Notes under the pieces: model-generated
Databases searched by the model: none
What the model saw: the letters and a program-made list of their open reading frames with translations, nothing else
What the model was told of the DNA's origin: nothing
In this document: positions 52,743 to 60,067 of the stretch, in pieces
Numbering within the stretch: the stretch's first letter is position 1
How the letters are laid out: each line of letters opens with the position of its first letter
From: Oceaniferula marina
GTDB taxonomy: Bacteria; Verrucomicrobiota; Verrucomicrobiia; Verrucomicrobiales; Akkermansiaceae
Reading direction: 5' to 3'
DNA length: 64,000 nt
NCBI RefSeq assembly: GCF_013391475.1
Contig: NZ_JACBAZ010000002.1
Span: forward strand, 612,706 to 676,705
Translations under genes and position numbers: made by a program

Positions 52743-52768
52743 AGCGGACAAGGTTTCCCTTGCCCGCT
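52743..52768 (-). terminator. Probable terminator of the PEP-CTERM gene at 52.8 kb
   Basis: AGCGGACAAGG pairs with CCTTGCCCGCT (one mismatch) around a short loop. The T-tail on the minus strand is weak (CTCTTTTGTG), so efficiency is uncertain. Confidence 0.65.
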
Positions 52769-52817
52769 GTGATTTGTATTTGGCTGGTTGTTTGCTGCCA
52801 GCAATGGGGTTCTGAGC

Positions 52818-53546
52818 TTACCTGCGTCGGCGAAGAAGCAGGCTGAGTCCTCCGAGCCCAAGTAGGCTGATGGATGAGGGTTCTGGCACGGATTCGATGA
52901 TGATGCCGGCAACGGAACCGCGGAGCGTGCCATTTCTGGTGAAGGTCAGGGCGATACCATCCTGGTCGCCAGTGAATACGTCACTTTCGTAGGTGTGGGC
53001 ACCTTGGCTTCCTAGTGCGACTCCCGCAAATGAGGTGTCACTGGTATTTCCTCCACTCGGCGTGCTTGAGGAGAGCCAACCGCTTTCTCCGGTGACGTCC
53101 CCCGTAGTGACGGTGAGTGGGTTGAAGCCAGTGGCATTATCTGTCGATCGGAGAATAACCATGCGGTAGCTTGTCGCTCCCACAGTCGTCAACCAGTTGC
53201 TGATGCCCGTCAGGTGAATATCGTTTTGAGAGTCGTTTCCATTATCGTCGAGGTATCCGCGGAAGACACTCTGGTCAGATGCTGTGCTACTATTGATGTA
53301 AGTTCCTCCGGCATCGTGGCGGATGTTGATCGTTGCTCCGTCGGCTGCAAAACTTGTGCCATCGCCAGACCAGTCGTTGACACTTTGATAATCCCATGAG
53401 GTGACGGTGCCGATCGCACTGACGTAGCCGTCTGTGTTGGCGGGTTGCCCTTGCCGTTGGGTTCCGAAGTTAATCGCGATTTGGGCGGCCTGTGAAGCGG
53501 CACAGCTCAATGCCATGAACACGGCGATACTTGTGGTTTTCATCAT
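52818..53546 (-). CDS. Secreted protein with PEP-CTERM sorting signal
   Basis: Predicted 242 aa. Signal peptide MMKTTSIAVFMALSCAASQAAQ, a beta-rich body without a known domain (AQIAINFGTQRQGQPANTD, GATINIRHDAGGTYINSSTA, SYRMVILRSTDNATGFNPL, GIALTFTRNGTLRGSVAG) and SVPEPSSISLLGLGGLSLLLRRRR. It starts at the ATG 53546 or 53543; an upstream reading to 53633 is not signal-like. The leader carries the 13-nt motif shared with the gene at 47.5 kb. A 166-bp repeat element lies about 140 bases upstream. Confidence 0.85.
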   Translation of the reverse strand: MMKTTSIAVFMALSCAASQAAQIAINFGTQRQGQPANTDGYVSAIGTVTSWDYQSVNDWSGDGTSFAADGATINIRHDAGGTYINSSTASDQSVFRGYLDDNGNDSQNDIHLTGISNWLTTVGATSYRMVILRSTDNATGFNPLTVTTGDVTGESGWLSSSTPSGGNTSDTSFAGVALGSQGAHTYESDVFTGDQDGIALTFTRNGTLRGSVAGIIIESVPEPSSISLLGLGGLSLLLRRRR

Positions 53547-53551
53547 GATCT

Positions 53552-53564
53552 TGTGTTTGGGGTG
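53552..53564 (-). promoter_or_regulatory. 13-nt leader motif shared by two PEP-CTERM genes (copy 2)
   Basis: TGTGTTTGGGGTG on the plus strand, five bases upstream of the ATG at 53546 (eight upstream of the one at 53543). It is identical to the motif at 48321-48333. Confidence 0.6.
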
Positions 53565-53682
53565 GGTAGGGGCTGCGGATAACAGCCATGATCCGAATAG
53601 CTGGGATTTTAGACAGGGTGTGGGGGATGACAAGTTTAAAAGTGATTGCAGGATGGCAGGGCGAATGCACTAGGGGCTAACA

Positions 53683-53848
53683 GCCTGCGGCGCTGACAGG
53701 ATTCACATGATTGAAGAGGATTTACAGGAATTTTTAAGAAGTAATCGATAGATTTTGGGCAAATCTTGATCTTTGTCAATGAAAGGGCACCTCTAAGAAT
53801 CCTGTAAAAACTTGAAAAAATCCTGACAATCCTGTCAGCGCCGCAGGC
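53683..53848. repeat. Repeat element C with perfect 21-bp inverted ends
   Basis: GCCTGCGGCGCTGACAGGATT at 53683-53703 is the exact inverse complement of 53828-53848. The interior contains ACAGGA-ATTTTTA type half-repeats near both ends (about 53724-53737 and 53795-53812), so the inverted homology extends imperfectly inwards. There is no open frame. It lies upstream of a PEP-CTERM gene and downstream of trmO. Only one copy is in the window, so mobility is not shown. The rest of the 53547-54023 gap has no feature I can name. Confidence 0.8.
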
Positions 53849-54023
53849 ATCACCATGATAATCTCCCTAATGTAGGAGCCCTGTGCAGGAGGGGCGCATC
53901 CCAAAAGAGAACCAAAATCATGTTTTGTTCCTCCAGCTTGTCGATAGCTTGAAAAGCTGTCCCACGTTGCGTTATCATGGCAACAAGGCATGAAACGGGT
54001 TGATACCTCGTATTGAGGATTCC

Positions 54024-54695
54024 TTAGCCTTGGCACGAAAGGATGTGGATTTGTTTGTCCCGCACTTTCCATTGGATGTTATATCCATCAATCAGGCATC
54101 CATAGGTTCTTGATGCATCATCTTGGTAGGCGGGGCGGGGGTCGATGGCGATGGTGGCTTCGATAACCGCACGGCTTGTATCACTCAGCCCCTGATCGGC
54201 ATTATTGATCCAATGGACGCTGAGCTTCTCCGGGGCATGTGGAGCAAACCCAGCTGCGGCCTCGGGCAGGGCATCAGCGTAGGGAATGTAGGGTTTGATG
54301 TCGATGATGGGGGTTCCATCCACGAGGTCGACGCCGCGTAGTTTGATCATCGGGCCCTCGGGGTGGGTGGTATCGATACTTTCGAGTCGAACGACCGATA
54401 GCCCGATCGGGTTGGGGCGGAAGGGGGAGCGGGAGGCAAAAACACCAACCCGCTTGTTGCCACCGAGCCGAGGCGGGCGCACAGTCGGTTTCCAGTCTGT
54501 GCGTATCGCTTGATGGAAGAGGAACACCAGCCAGAGGTGGGAAAAATCTTCGAGGCCGCGAAGGGCGTCCGGATCGCGAAATTCCGGGGTGAAGATCAGT
54601 TCGCCCCATGCCTCGTCCACGATGCCCGATTGTCTCGGGACACCGAATTTTTCACCGTAACAGGTGCGGACGTGGGCGATGGCCTCAAGCTTCAT
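54024..54695 (-). CDS. trmO: tRNA (t6A37) methyltransferase TrmO/TsaA
   Basis: Predicted 223 aa. TrmO methylates N6 of t6A37 in tRNA-Thr to m6t6A. Hallmarks: an AIAHVRTCYGEKFGVPRQSG start, GLEDFSHLWLVFLFH, GVFASRSPFRPNPIGLSVVRL and LRGVDLVDGTPIIDIKPYIPYAD. The fold is a beta-barrel that binds SAM at the SRSPFRPN loop. It is the last gene of the zinc-uptake operon, 25 bases after the outer-membrane gene, an unusual place for a tRNA enzyme. Confidence 0.92.
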   Translation of the reverse strand: MKLEAIAHVRTCYGEKFGVPRQSGIVDEAWGELIFTPEFRDPDALRGLEDFSHLWLVFLFHQAIRTDWKPTVRPPRLGGNKRVGVFASRSPFRPNPIGLSVVRLESIDTTHPEGPMIKLRGVDLVDGTPIIDIKPYIPYADALPEAAAGFAPHAPEKLSVHWINNADQGLSDTSRAVIEATIAIDPRPAYQDDASRTYGCLIDGYNIQWKVRDKQIHILSCQG

Positions 54696-54720
54696 TTTTT
54701 ATCGGTGGGTTCGATGGCTC

Positions 54721-55929
54721 TTAGTGCACATGATTATCACCAGGTCCCCACTCAAAGCCGAACTGGAGCCAGATGCTGTGGTCGCTATGACGCTCTTCAC
54801 TGTAGTCATAGTTATACTGGAGCCGTGCAAGGACGTCAATGGGGCCAGCTTCGAAGTGTCGGGTGAGGGATGGAGAAATCCGGTGGCGTTCGACCAGTTC
54901 GGGGTCTTCAACCCCTTCCAGATAATCGTAGCGAAGGCCAATGTCCCAGTCGCTGTTAGGGCTGTAGATGGCACTTGAGTTAAAGCCAAACTCATCGAAG
55001 TCTCCTTCATCGGTTTCGACATCGCGCCACATCAATTCATTGCGCCAGACAAGGCGTTCCCCGTCGACTTCGTCTTTGATCCATGAATAAGTGATGTCCG
55101 CTCCATAGACGCGGGTCCATCGGTCAAAATCATTTTTCCCTTGAGCGTAGCTGGTGCCGTAGAGAAAATGACGGCTGTCAGCGGGCCAGAAGGAAGCTTC
55201 GTAGCGGGCGGTGAAAACGGCATCGTTCCAGAGCGCCATCTCGGCTTCTTCACTGTGCCCCCCGTGATCGTCATCATGATCATCATCATGATCATCATCG
55301 TGGTCATCATCATGCTCGTTATCGTGGGCGTGATCATGTTCGAGCGCTTTACCGTAGGAAAAGATCAGTCGGTTGTTCCATGATGTGGGTAGCACCCATT
55401 CGAGCTCAGCTCCTTCGGAGATCAGTCCATCATCACCGAGGAATCGAATGTTGGAAAGGTTGGCATCGGCAAAATCCCAGGCGTGGCTATGCAGGCCGTT
55501 CTGGGTGCCGTAGGCAGCGAGAAAGCGTCCGGCTTTGATGTCGATGTCACCGGGCAGGTTGAGTGCCTGGGCGTAGATCTCCTCGAGTTCGGCGTCCCAT
55601 CCGTCTTCATTGTTCCAGGTGATAATACCTTCGGCGTATCCGGCGATATGTTCGTTGTATCGTAGGTCGAGTCCGATGGAGAGTCCGGGGATGCTGAACC
55701 CTGAATGAATCGGGTCGTGGGCTCCTTGCTCCAGCCCACCTCCTTCGATACCTGAGTATCCCATGGTTGTGTTGAGAAAGAGGAAGGGGTCCAGACTCAG
55801 TCCGGATGGCTTGTGATCATGGGCACAGCCACTTTGGTGGCAATCCAGAGTGTTGTGAGCGTCGTCGGTTTCGGCGGATAGTGTGGTGGCGCTGAGCGTT
55901 GTGCAGATGAAGTAAGGAATGTGTTTCAT
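54721..55929 (-). CDS. Outer-membrane beta-barrel protein with Asp/His repeat, zinc-associated
   Basis: Predicted 402 aa. Signal peptide (1-19), then a Cys/His-rich patch (CHQSGCAHDHKPSG) and a barrel of alternating strands (NTTMGYSGIEGG, IAGYAEGIITWN, RLIFSYGKALEHD, DWDIGLRYDYLEGVED, IDVLARLQYNYDYS, SIWLQFGFEWGPGDN). Residues 198-225 contain four DDDH-type units, an exposed loop able to bind zinc. It follows znuB by 22 bases. Similar His-rich barrels next to znuABC have been taken as zinc porins; direct function here is inferred. It ends in HVH, not the usual Phe. Confidence 0.82.
   Translation of the reverse strand: MKHIPYFICTTLSATTLSAETDDAHNTLDCHQSGCAHDHKPSGLSLDPFLFLNTTMGYSGIEGGGLEQGAHDPIHSGFSIPGLSIGLDLRYNEHIAGYAEGIITWNNEDGWDAELEEIYAQALNLPGDIDIKAGRFLAAYGTQNGLHSHAWDFADANLSNIRFLGDDGLISEGAELEWVLPTSWNNRLIFSYGKALEHDHAHDNEHDDDHDDDHDDDHDDDHGGHSEEAEMALWNDAVFTARYEASFWPADSRHFLYGTSYAQGKNDFDRWTRVYGADITYSWIKDEVDGERLVWRNELMWRDVETDEGDFDEFGFNSSAIYSPNSDWDIGLRYDYLEGVEDPELVERHRISPSLTRHFEAGPIDVLARLQYNYDYSEERHSDHSIWLQFGFEWGPGDNHVH
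55269..55316 (-). repeat. 12-bp tandem repeat coding for (DDDH)n
   Basis: Four 12-bp units of the type CATCATCATGAT, with a few substitutions, inside the outer-membrane protein gene. Each unit codes for Asp-Asp-Asp-His or close variants. The number of units may vary by slippage. Confidence 0.9.
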
Positions 55930-55951
55930 GGTATGAAATAAAGGTGGGTTA

Positions 55952-56827
55952 TTACGATTGATGGTGTCGAGTGGGGCGGAGGGAAATAGCTTTCCTGCGT
56001 CGGAGTCCGTAGCGAGGGCTGAAGATGCAGGCGAGAATGAAGATGCAACCTAACACGATGACGATGCTAGGGCCGGTTGGGGTTTCCGCTGCTGCGGATA
56101 GAAGGATGGCGATGACGGATCCGAGACTGCCGATGATGCCGCCTCCCCAGAAGAGCCAGGAGGTTTTGTTCGTGAACAGGGAGACGATGGCAGCCGGGGC
56201 TACCAGGAGTCCGATGGACAAGACACTGCCCAGAGCTTGGAAGCTGGCGACCAAGGCTAAAATCAGCAGGCCGAAGAGTAGGTATTGCATGGATCTAACC
56301 TTCACCCCTTGGGCTGCGGCGACGTGGGGCTCAAACAAGGTGATCAAGAGCGGGCGCATAAAGAGAGTGGAGAGTGTCAGGGTCACGGTGGCAATGATCA
56401 GAAAAGTCCAGAGGTCGCTATTGCTGACCGCCAGAATGTTGCCAAATAGCCAGTTTTCCAGTTCTGCCGCGGTTCCTGTGTGGCGTTGGATAATGATGCC
56501 GGCAGCAAAGGCGGTGGTAAAAAAAATGGCGAGGGCTGTGCCTTGGGGGATACGGCTACCTCGGGCAACCGCAACAGACCCCAGACCAACAATGAGGGCA
56601 GCGAACAAAGCTCCAACAAAAGCCCCTAACTGGCTCAATACCCCGGTGATCAGCACAACCGTCGCAATCCCCGGAAGCATGGTGTGTGAGAGCGCTCCGA
56701 TGGATAGGGCGCTGCGTTGGAGTAGAACAAAGCCGCTGAAAAATCCATTGGTAAAACCGATCACCGCAGCTGCCAGCAAAGCGCGCTGGAAGAAGAGGGT
56801 GTCGAGAGTTTGGAAAAAATCGGTCAC
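55952..56827 (-). CDS. znuB: Zinc/manganese ABC transporter permease
   Basis: Predicted 291 aa from a GTG at 56827; about eight or nine membrane segments. FFSGFVLLQRSALSIGALSHTMLPGI, QGTALAIFFTTAFAAGIII and QALGSVLSIGLLVAPAAIVSL are typical of the ABC-3 (ZnuB/MntB) family. It forms the channel for ions brought by ZnuA. A TTG at 56866 would overlap the znuC stop by 17 bases; the GTG lies 22 bases after that stop. The gene order in the operon leaves no doubt about the role. Confidence 0.92.
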   Translation of the reverse strand: MTDFFQTLDTLFFQRALLAAAVIGFTNGFFSGFVLLQRSALSIGALSHTMLPGIATVVLITGVLSQLGAFVGALFAALIVGLGSVAVARGSRIPQGTALAIFFTTAFAAGIIIQRHTGTAAELENWLFGNILAVSNSDLWTFLIIATVTLTLSTLFMRPLLITLFEPHVAAAQGVKVRSMQYLLFGLLILALVASFQALGSVLSIGLLVAPAAIVSLFTNKTSWLFWGGGIIGSLGSVIAILLSAAAETPTGPSIVIVLGCIFILACIFSPRYGLRRRKAISLRPTRHHQS

Positions 56828-56849
56828 AGATATCGGGTTGAGTCGTTGA

Positions 56850-57608
56850 TTAGTTGGTGAAGGCAAGGTTCAGATTGGCTTCACTCAGCGTGGTGGCTGT
56901 CGGGCCGTAAGCGATGACCTCTTGGTTGATCAGTAGCGTGTGATCAAAAATGTCAGCTGCGGTGTTGAGGTCATGATGCGAGGCAATAACCAGGCGACCT
57001 TCATGGGTGATGTTGCGCAGTAAGTCTGAGAGTTGGGCCGAGTGGTCCCGATCAAGTCCGGTGAATGGCTCGTCGAGAAGCAGCACATGAGCTTCCTGGG
57101 CGATGGAGCGTGCGAGGAAGGCTCGTTGTTGTTGGCCGCCGGAAAGCTCTCTGATTTGGCGATCCTGCAAGGGTTCCAGTCGCATCAGAGCGAGGGCTCG
57201 TTCGACGACCTCGTCATCGTGAGCGCTGTAACGTTTCCATGGTCCAAGGTGAGGATAGCGGCCCATTTCCACCATGCCGCGCACAGTGATGGGGAAATCC
57301 CAGTTGACCTCTTCGCTTTGGGGGAGGTAGGCAAACTCGCGGCTCCAGCGTTGGATGGGTTCATTACGCCAGAGGATCGAGCCCTTGTCTTTGCGTTGCA
57401 GTCCGGCAATGGCTTTGAGCAAGGTGCTTTTTCCTGCTCCGTTTGGCCCGACCAAGGCCACGCTGTTGCCGCAGGATGTGGCGAGTTCGATTTCTCGCAG
57501 TGCCGGGGTTTTGTGATAGCTGACACAGAGCCCCTCAATCACCAGTTCGTGGTGGTGATGGTGCTGGTGAGGACAGTCGCCCTTGGTGCTGTGTTGGCAA
57601 TCGCTCAT
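56850..57608 (-). CDS. znuC: Zinc ABC transporter ATP-binding protein
   Basis: Predicted 252 aa. Walker A GPNGAGKS at 54-61, signature LSGGQQQR, Walker B VLLLDEP and ASHHD as the switch His loop. Residues 1-20 form a Cys/His-rich tail (CQHSTKGDCPHQHHHHH) not needed for ATP binding; it may sense or hold zinc in the cytoplasm. It supplies energy for ZnuB. The gene follows the 147-aa membrane protein by 30 bases. Confidence 0.94.
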   Translation of the reverse strand: MSDCQHSTKGDCPHQHHHHHELVIEGLCVSYHKTPALREIELATSCGNSVALVGPNGAGKSTLLKAIAGLQRKDKGSILWRNEPIQRWSREFAYLPQSEEVNWDFPITVRGMVEMGRYPHLGPWKRYSAHDDEVVERALALMRLEPLQDRQIRELSGGQQQRAFLARSIAQEAHVLLLDEPFTGLDRDHSAQLSDLLRNITHEGRLVIASHHDLNTAADIFDHTLLINQEVIAYGPTATTLSEANLNLAFTN

Positions 57609-57638
57609 GGTGTCGGAATCAGTGAGGCTTCGTGGATG

Positions 57639-58082
57639 TTATCGGGTGTCGATTTCGAAGGTGTCGGCAAAGTCGGCAAACTGGTCAGTGAAGTGAATCT
57701 TCTGTTCCTCCTTGCCGGCTTGAGTGAGGGTAATCTGGGTAAAATACTTGTTGTTTTCACTCGCCTCGAGCCATTGGATGTCGATGAGGAATTCCGTGCT
57801 TTGTTTGGCTGGGAGTGTGAGGCTCAGATCGATTTCATTGCTGGCTGGCTGGCAATCGAGTAATGGCTTGTCTTGATCGGCACGCTGGATGCGGATGTGT
57901 GTCGGTCTGTGGGAAAAGAGGATTTTGGCCTCAACCGATGTGTGATGGCTTGGGTTTGGTGATGCGTGTTTACTGGTGGGAATGCTTGTTTCTTCTTTGT
58001 GGGTAAGCAGGGTGATTCCCAGTCCCATCAAACCGAGCAGGATGAGGACGCAGATGAAATCGATGAGAGGAGCCCGGCGCAT
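57639..58082 (-). CDS. Unknown membrane-anchored protein in the zinc operon
   Basis: Predicted 147 aa. One N-terminal membrane segment (IDFICVLILLGLMGLGITLLT, about 8-28), then a Ser/His/Pro-rich linker (about 36-50) and a beta-rich domain (VEAKILFSHRPTHIRIQRAD, NEIDLSLTLPAKQSTEFLIDIQW, NKYFTQITLTQAGKEEQKIHF). I recognise no family. It lies between znuA (25 bases) and znuC (30 bases), same strand, so it is surely cotranscribed. Position suggests an accessory to zinc delivery or a link across the periplasm to the outer-membrane barrel. Confidence 0.8.
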   Translation of the reverse strand: MRRAPLIDFICVLILLGLMGLGITLLTHKEETSIPTSKHASPNPSHHTSVEAKILFSHRPTHIRIQRADQDKPLLDCQPASNEIDLSLTLPAKQSTEFLIDIQWLEASENNKYFTQITLTQAGKEEQKIHFTDQFADFADTFEIDTR

Positions 58083-58107
58083 AAGAGATGGTGGGTGGGG
58101 GCCGTGT

Positions 58108-59004
58108 TTATTCCACGAGGGCCTTGGTGATGGTGTTGACGTTGTGCCGCATCATTTTGGTATAGGACTCGCTTCCATCGGCGATCAGGGTTCCTCCGAT
58201 GCGGATGCCGGTTTCCTTGCTGAGAGTCTTCAAGGCCTTGGGATTTGATCGCTGTTCGGGAAAAACCGCAGGGATGTTTTTTGTCCGGATGGTGTTGATG
58301 ATTTCCGCGAGTTCCTTGGCCGTGGGAGCGCTGCTTTTATTGATGCCTTGCACAGCAAGTGACTGCATACCGTATTCATCACAGAAATAGCCAAAAGAAT
58401 CGTGGGCGGTTGCCAGCTTCCGTTTCTCTTTGGGGATCCGGATCAGCTCGCGCCGGATCCATGAGTGGAGCTGGGCCAGCTCTTTACGGTAAGCTTTGGC
58501 GTTGGCTTGAAAATCCTGCGCGTGCGCCGGGTCCAATTTGCTCAATGTCCGTGCCAGATGATCGGCAGCCCGTTGCATGTTGGATACCCGGTGCCACCAG
58601 TGTGGATCGGTCGGGCCATGGTTGCAATGCTCGCCATGCTCATGGTCGTGCTGGTGGGCGTCACCGCTGTTGGTTCTTGCCGGGAGCGTATTGCCAACTT
58701 CGAGAATCGTTGCCGAGTTGCCGAGGGTGTCCCGTAGCTTGTCGAGATAGGTTTCCAGTCCCATACCACTTGCCAGATACAGGGAAGCTCCCCGGGCCTG
58801 ATTCAGCATCGTCGGGCTGGGAGTGAAGTGATGCGGGTCGTCACCGGCACGCATCAGTGAGACCACTTCCACGTGCTCTCCCCCGACCTGTTTCGCCAAA
58901 TCCGCCATCAGCGGGTGTAAGGCTACCACCTTGGTCTGCGCAGATGCTGTAGCCAGACAGAGAAAACTGAAGAGCGTGACGAGTCGATGATGTCGTTGCT
59001 GCAT
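58108..59004 (-). CDS. znuA: Zinc ABC transporter substrate-binding protein
   Basis: Predicted 298 aa. Signal peptide (1-22), then a cluster A-I binding fold. Zinc ligands: His in VVALHPLMADLAKQVGG, His in GDDPHHFTPSP, and His in LATAHDSFGYFCDEYG, plus a His-rich loop (DAHQHDHEHGEHCNHGPTDPHWWHR, about 117-141) typical of zinc rather than manganese carriers. It captures periplasmic zinc and hands it to ZnuB. It is the first gene of the six-gene operon; a palindrome upstream is a candidate operator. Confidence 0.94.
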   Translation of the reverse strand: MQQRHHRLVTLFSFLCLATASAQTKVVALHPLMADLAKQVGGEHVEVVSLMRAGDDPHHFTPSPTMLNQARGASLYLASGMGLETYLDKLRDTLGNSATILEVGNTLPARTNSGDAHQHDHEHGEHCNHGPTDPHWWHRVSNMQRAADHLARTLSKLDPAHAQDFQANAKAYRKELAQLHSWIRRELIRIPKEKRKLATAHDSFGYFCDEYGMQSLAVQGINKSSAPTAKELAEIINTIRTKNIPAVFPEQRSNPKALKTLSKETGIRIGGTLIADGSESYTKMMRHNVNTITKALVE

Positions 59005-59016
59005 GAACAGCTTCTT

Positions 59017-59052
59017 AACGCAAGAAAGTAGCTAATGCAAGTAATTTGCGTT
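59017..59052 (-). promoter_or_regulatory. Candidate zinc-responsive operator upstream of znuA
   Basis: AATGCAA-GTAAT-TTGCGTT (59034-59052) is a 19-bp inverted repeat with one mismatch. A third half-site, AACGCAA, lies at 59017-59023. All are in the 58 bases between znuA and the gene before it, where the promoter must be. A Fur-family (Zur) repressor is the likely binder, but the sequence differs from the well-known Zur boxes, so this is inference. Confidence 0.5.
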
Positions 59053-59062
59053 TAATGATTCT

Positions 59063-60001
59063 TTAATTGGTTTTGCTTGGTTTTGGCCCTTTGGCTTGGT
59101 TGATCTGTAGTCGTTGCAGGCCGACAACGGCCGCGATGACAACCGAGCCTCCGATATAGATACCGATGCCCGGGGATTCTCCGGCGACCAGAAGCGAGGA
59201 CAAGCTGACGGCACAGACCGGGATGAGAAAGCGGTAGCCGGCGAGCAGGTTGACTGGGAATAGCTGGGTCAGGTGGTTCCAAAGCCCGAAGCCTGTGGCG
59301 GAGACGAGGGCCAGATAGACGGTGAGCCAGATGACTTTGGGTGGAAAGAGAGAGGCGAGTTCCGGCCAGGCGGCGAAACCGCAACAAGCGAGCATGGCCC
59401 CTCCGATGGAGAGGCCGAAGCCGGTAGCGGCTCTGGCCCCCATACTGGGGAGGATACGTTGCAGGATGATCACGCCGATGGATCCACTGAGGGTGGAGCA
59501 GCAGAAGAGCAGGGCTCCGAGGGCCGGGTTGCCGCTGCCGGCTCCAGGACGGTAAACGGCGAAGAGAACACCGCAGGCACCCAGAGCGATCAAGAGCCAC
59601 TGTGATTTGCTGGGCCAAGGGGTTTTGAGGATGATCGGAGCGAGCAGCAGCCACCAGAAGCTGCCGGTGGCGACCAGAAGTCCGCCCATCACTGCACTGG
59701 AGATGGCGAGCGCGGAGTAGAAAAGTAAGTACTGGATTCCCGTTTGGGTGGCGGCGAACCAGAACAAGCTGGCTTTATCGGTCTGTTTCCATTCCTTCCA
59801 TGGTTGCTTGGCGAGAAGCAGGAGAATCATCCCCCCTGCCATAAAGCGAATACCTGCAAGGAGCATACGGTTGGCCAGCGTGGGTTCCACACCAACCCGC
59901 TCCCATTCGGCATAAATGGCTTTGATCCCGGGGAAGGCACTTCCCCAGAGCAGGGCACAGGTCAACACCGCGAAGGGGAGCGTGCGTGCGGTGATGGTCA
60001 T
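59063..60001 (-). CDS. EamA/DMT-family transporter
   Basis: Predicted 312 aa with ten membrane segments in two EamA repeats: TCALLWGSAFPGIKAIYAEW at the start and SVVIAAVVGLQR at the end. Members export amino acids, nucleosides or drugs. The substrate cannot be told. Its stop codon lies 58 bases before znuA on the same strand; the palindrome in that gap suggests znuA has its own promoter. A basic tail (QLQINQAKGPKPSKTN) ends it. Confidence 0.88.
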   Translation of the reverse strand: MTITARTLPFAVLTCALLWGSAFPGIKAIYAEWERVGVEPTLANRMLLAGIRFMAGGMILLLLAKQPWKEWKQTDKASLFWFAATQTGIQYLLFYSALAISSAVMGGLLVATGSFWWLLLAPIILKTPWPSKSQWLLIALGACGVLFAVYRPGAGSGNPALGALLFCCSTLSGSIGVIILQRILPSMGARAATGFGLSIGGAMLACCGFAAWPELASLFPPKVIWLTVYLALVSATGFGLWNHLTQLFPVNLLAGYRFLIPVCAVSLSSLLVAGESPGIGIYIGGSVVIAAVVGLQRLQINQAKGPKPSKTN

Positions 60002-60067
60002 GCCCGACTTGTCGCACAGTCGCCGGATTTGGCAAGGCCGGATGGCCCGGGGGCGTGACTTCTGCCG

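Noticed and set aside
56025-57863. Two long plus-strand frames (56025-56849 and 57033-57863)
   Set aside because: Antisense to znuB and znuC; the minus-strand proteins are unambiguous.
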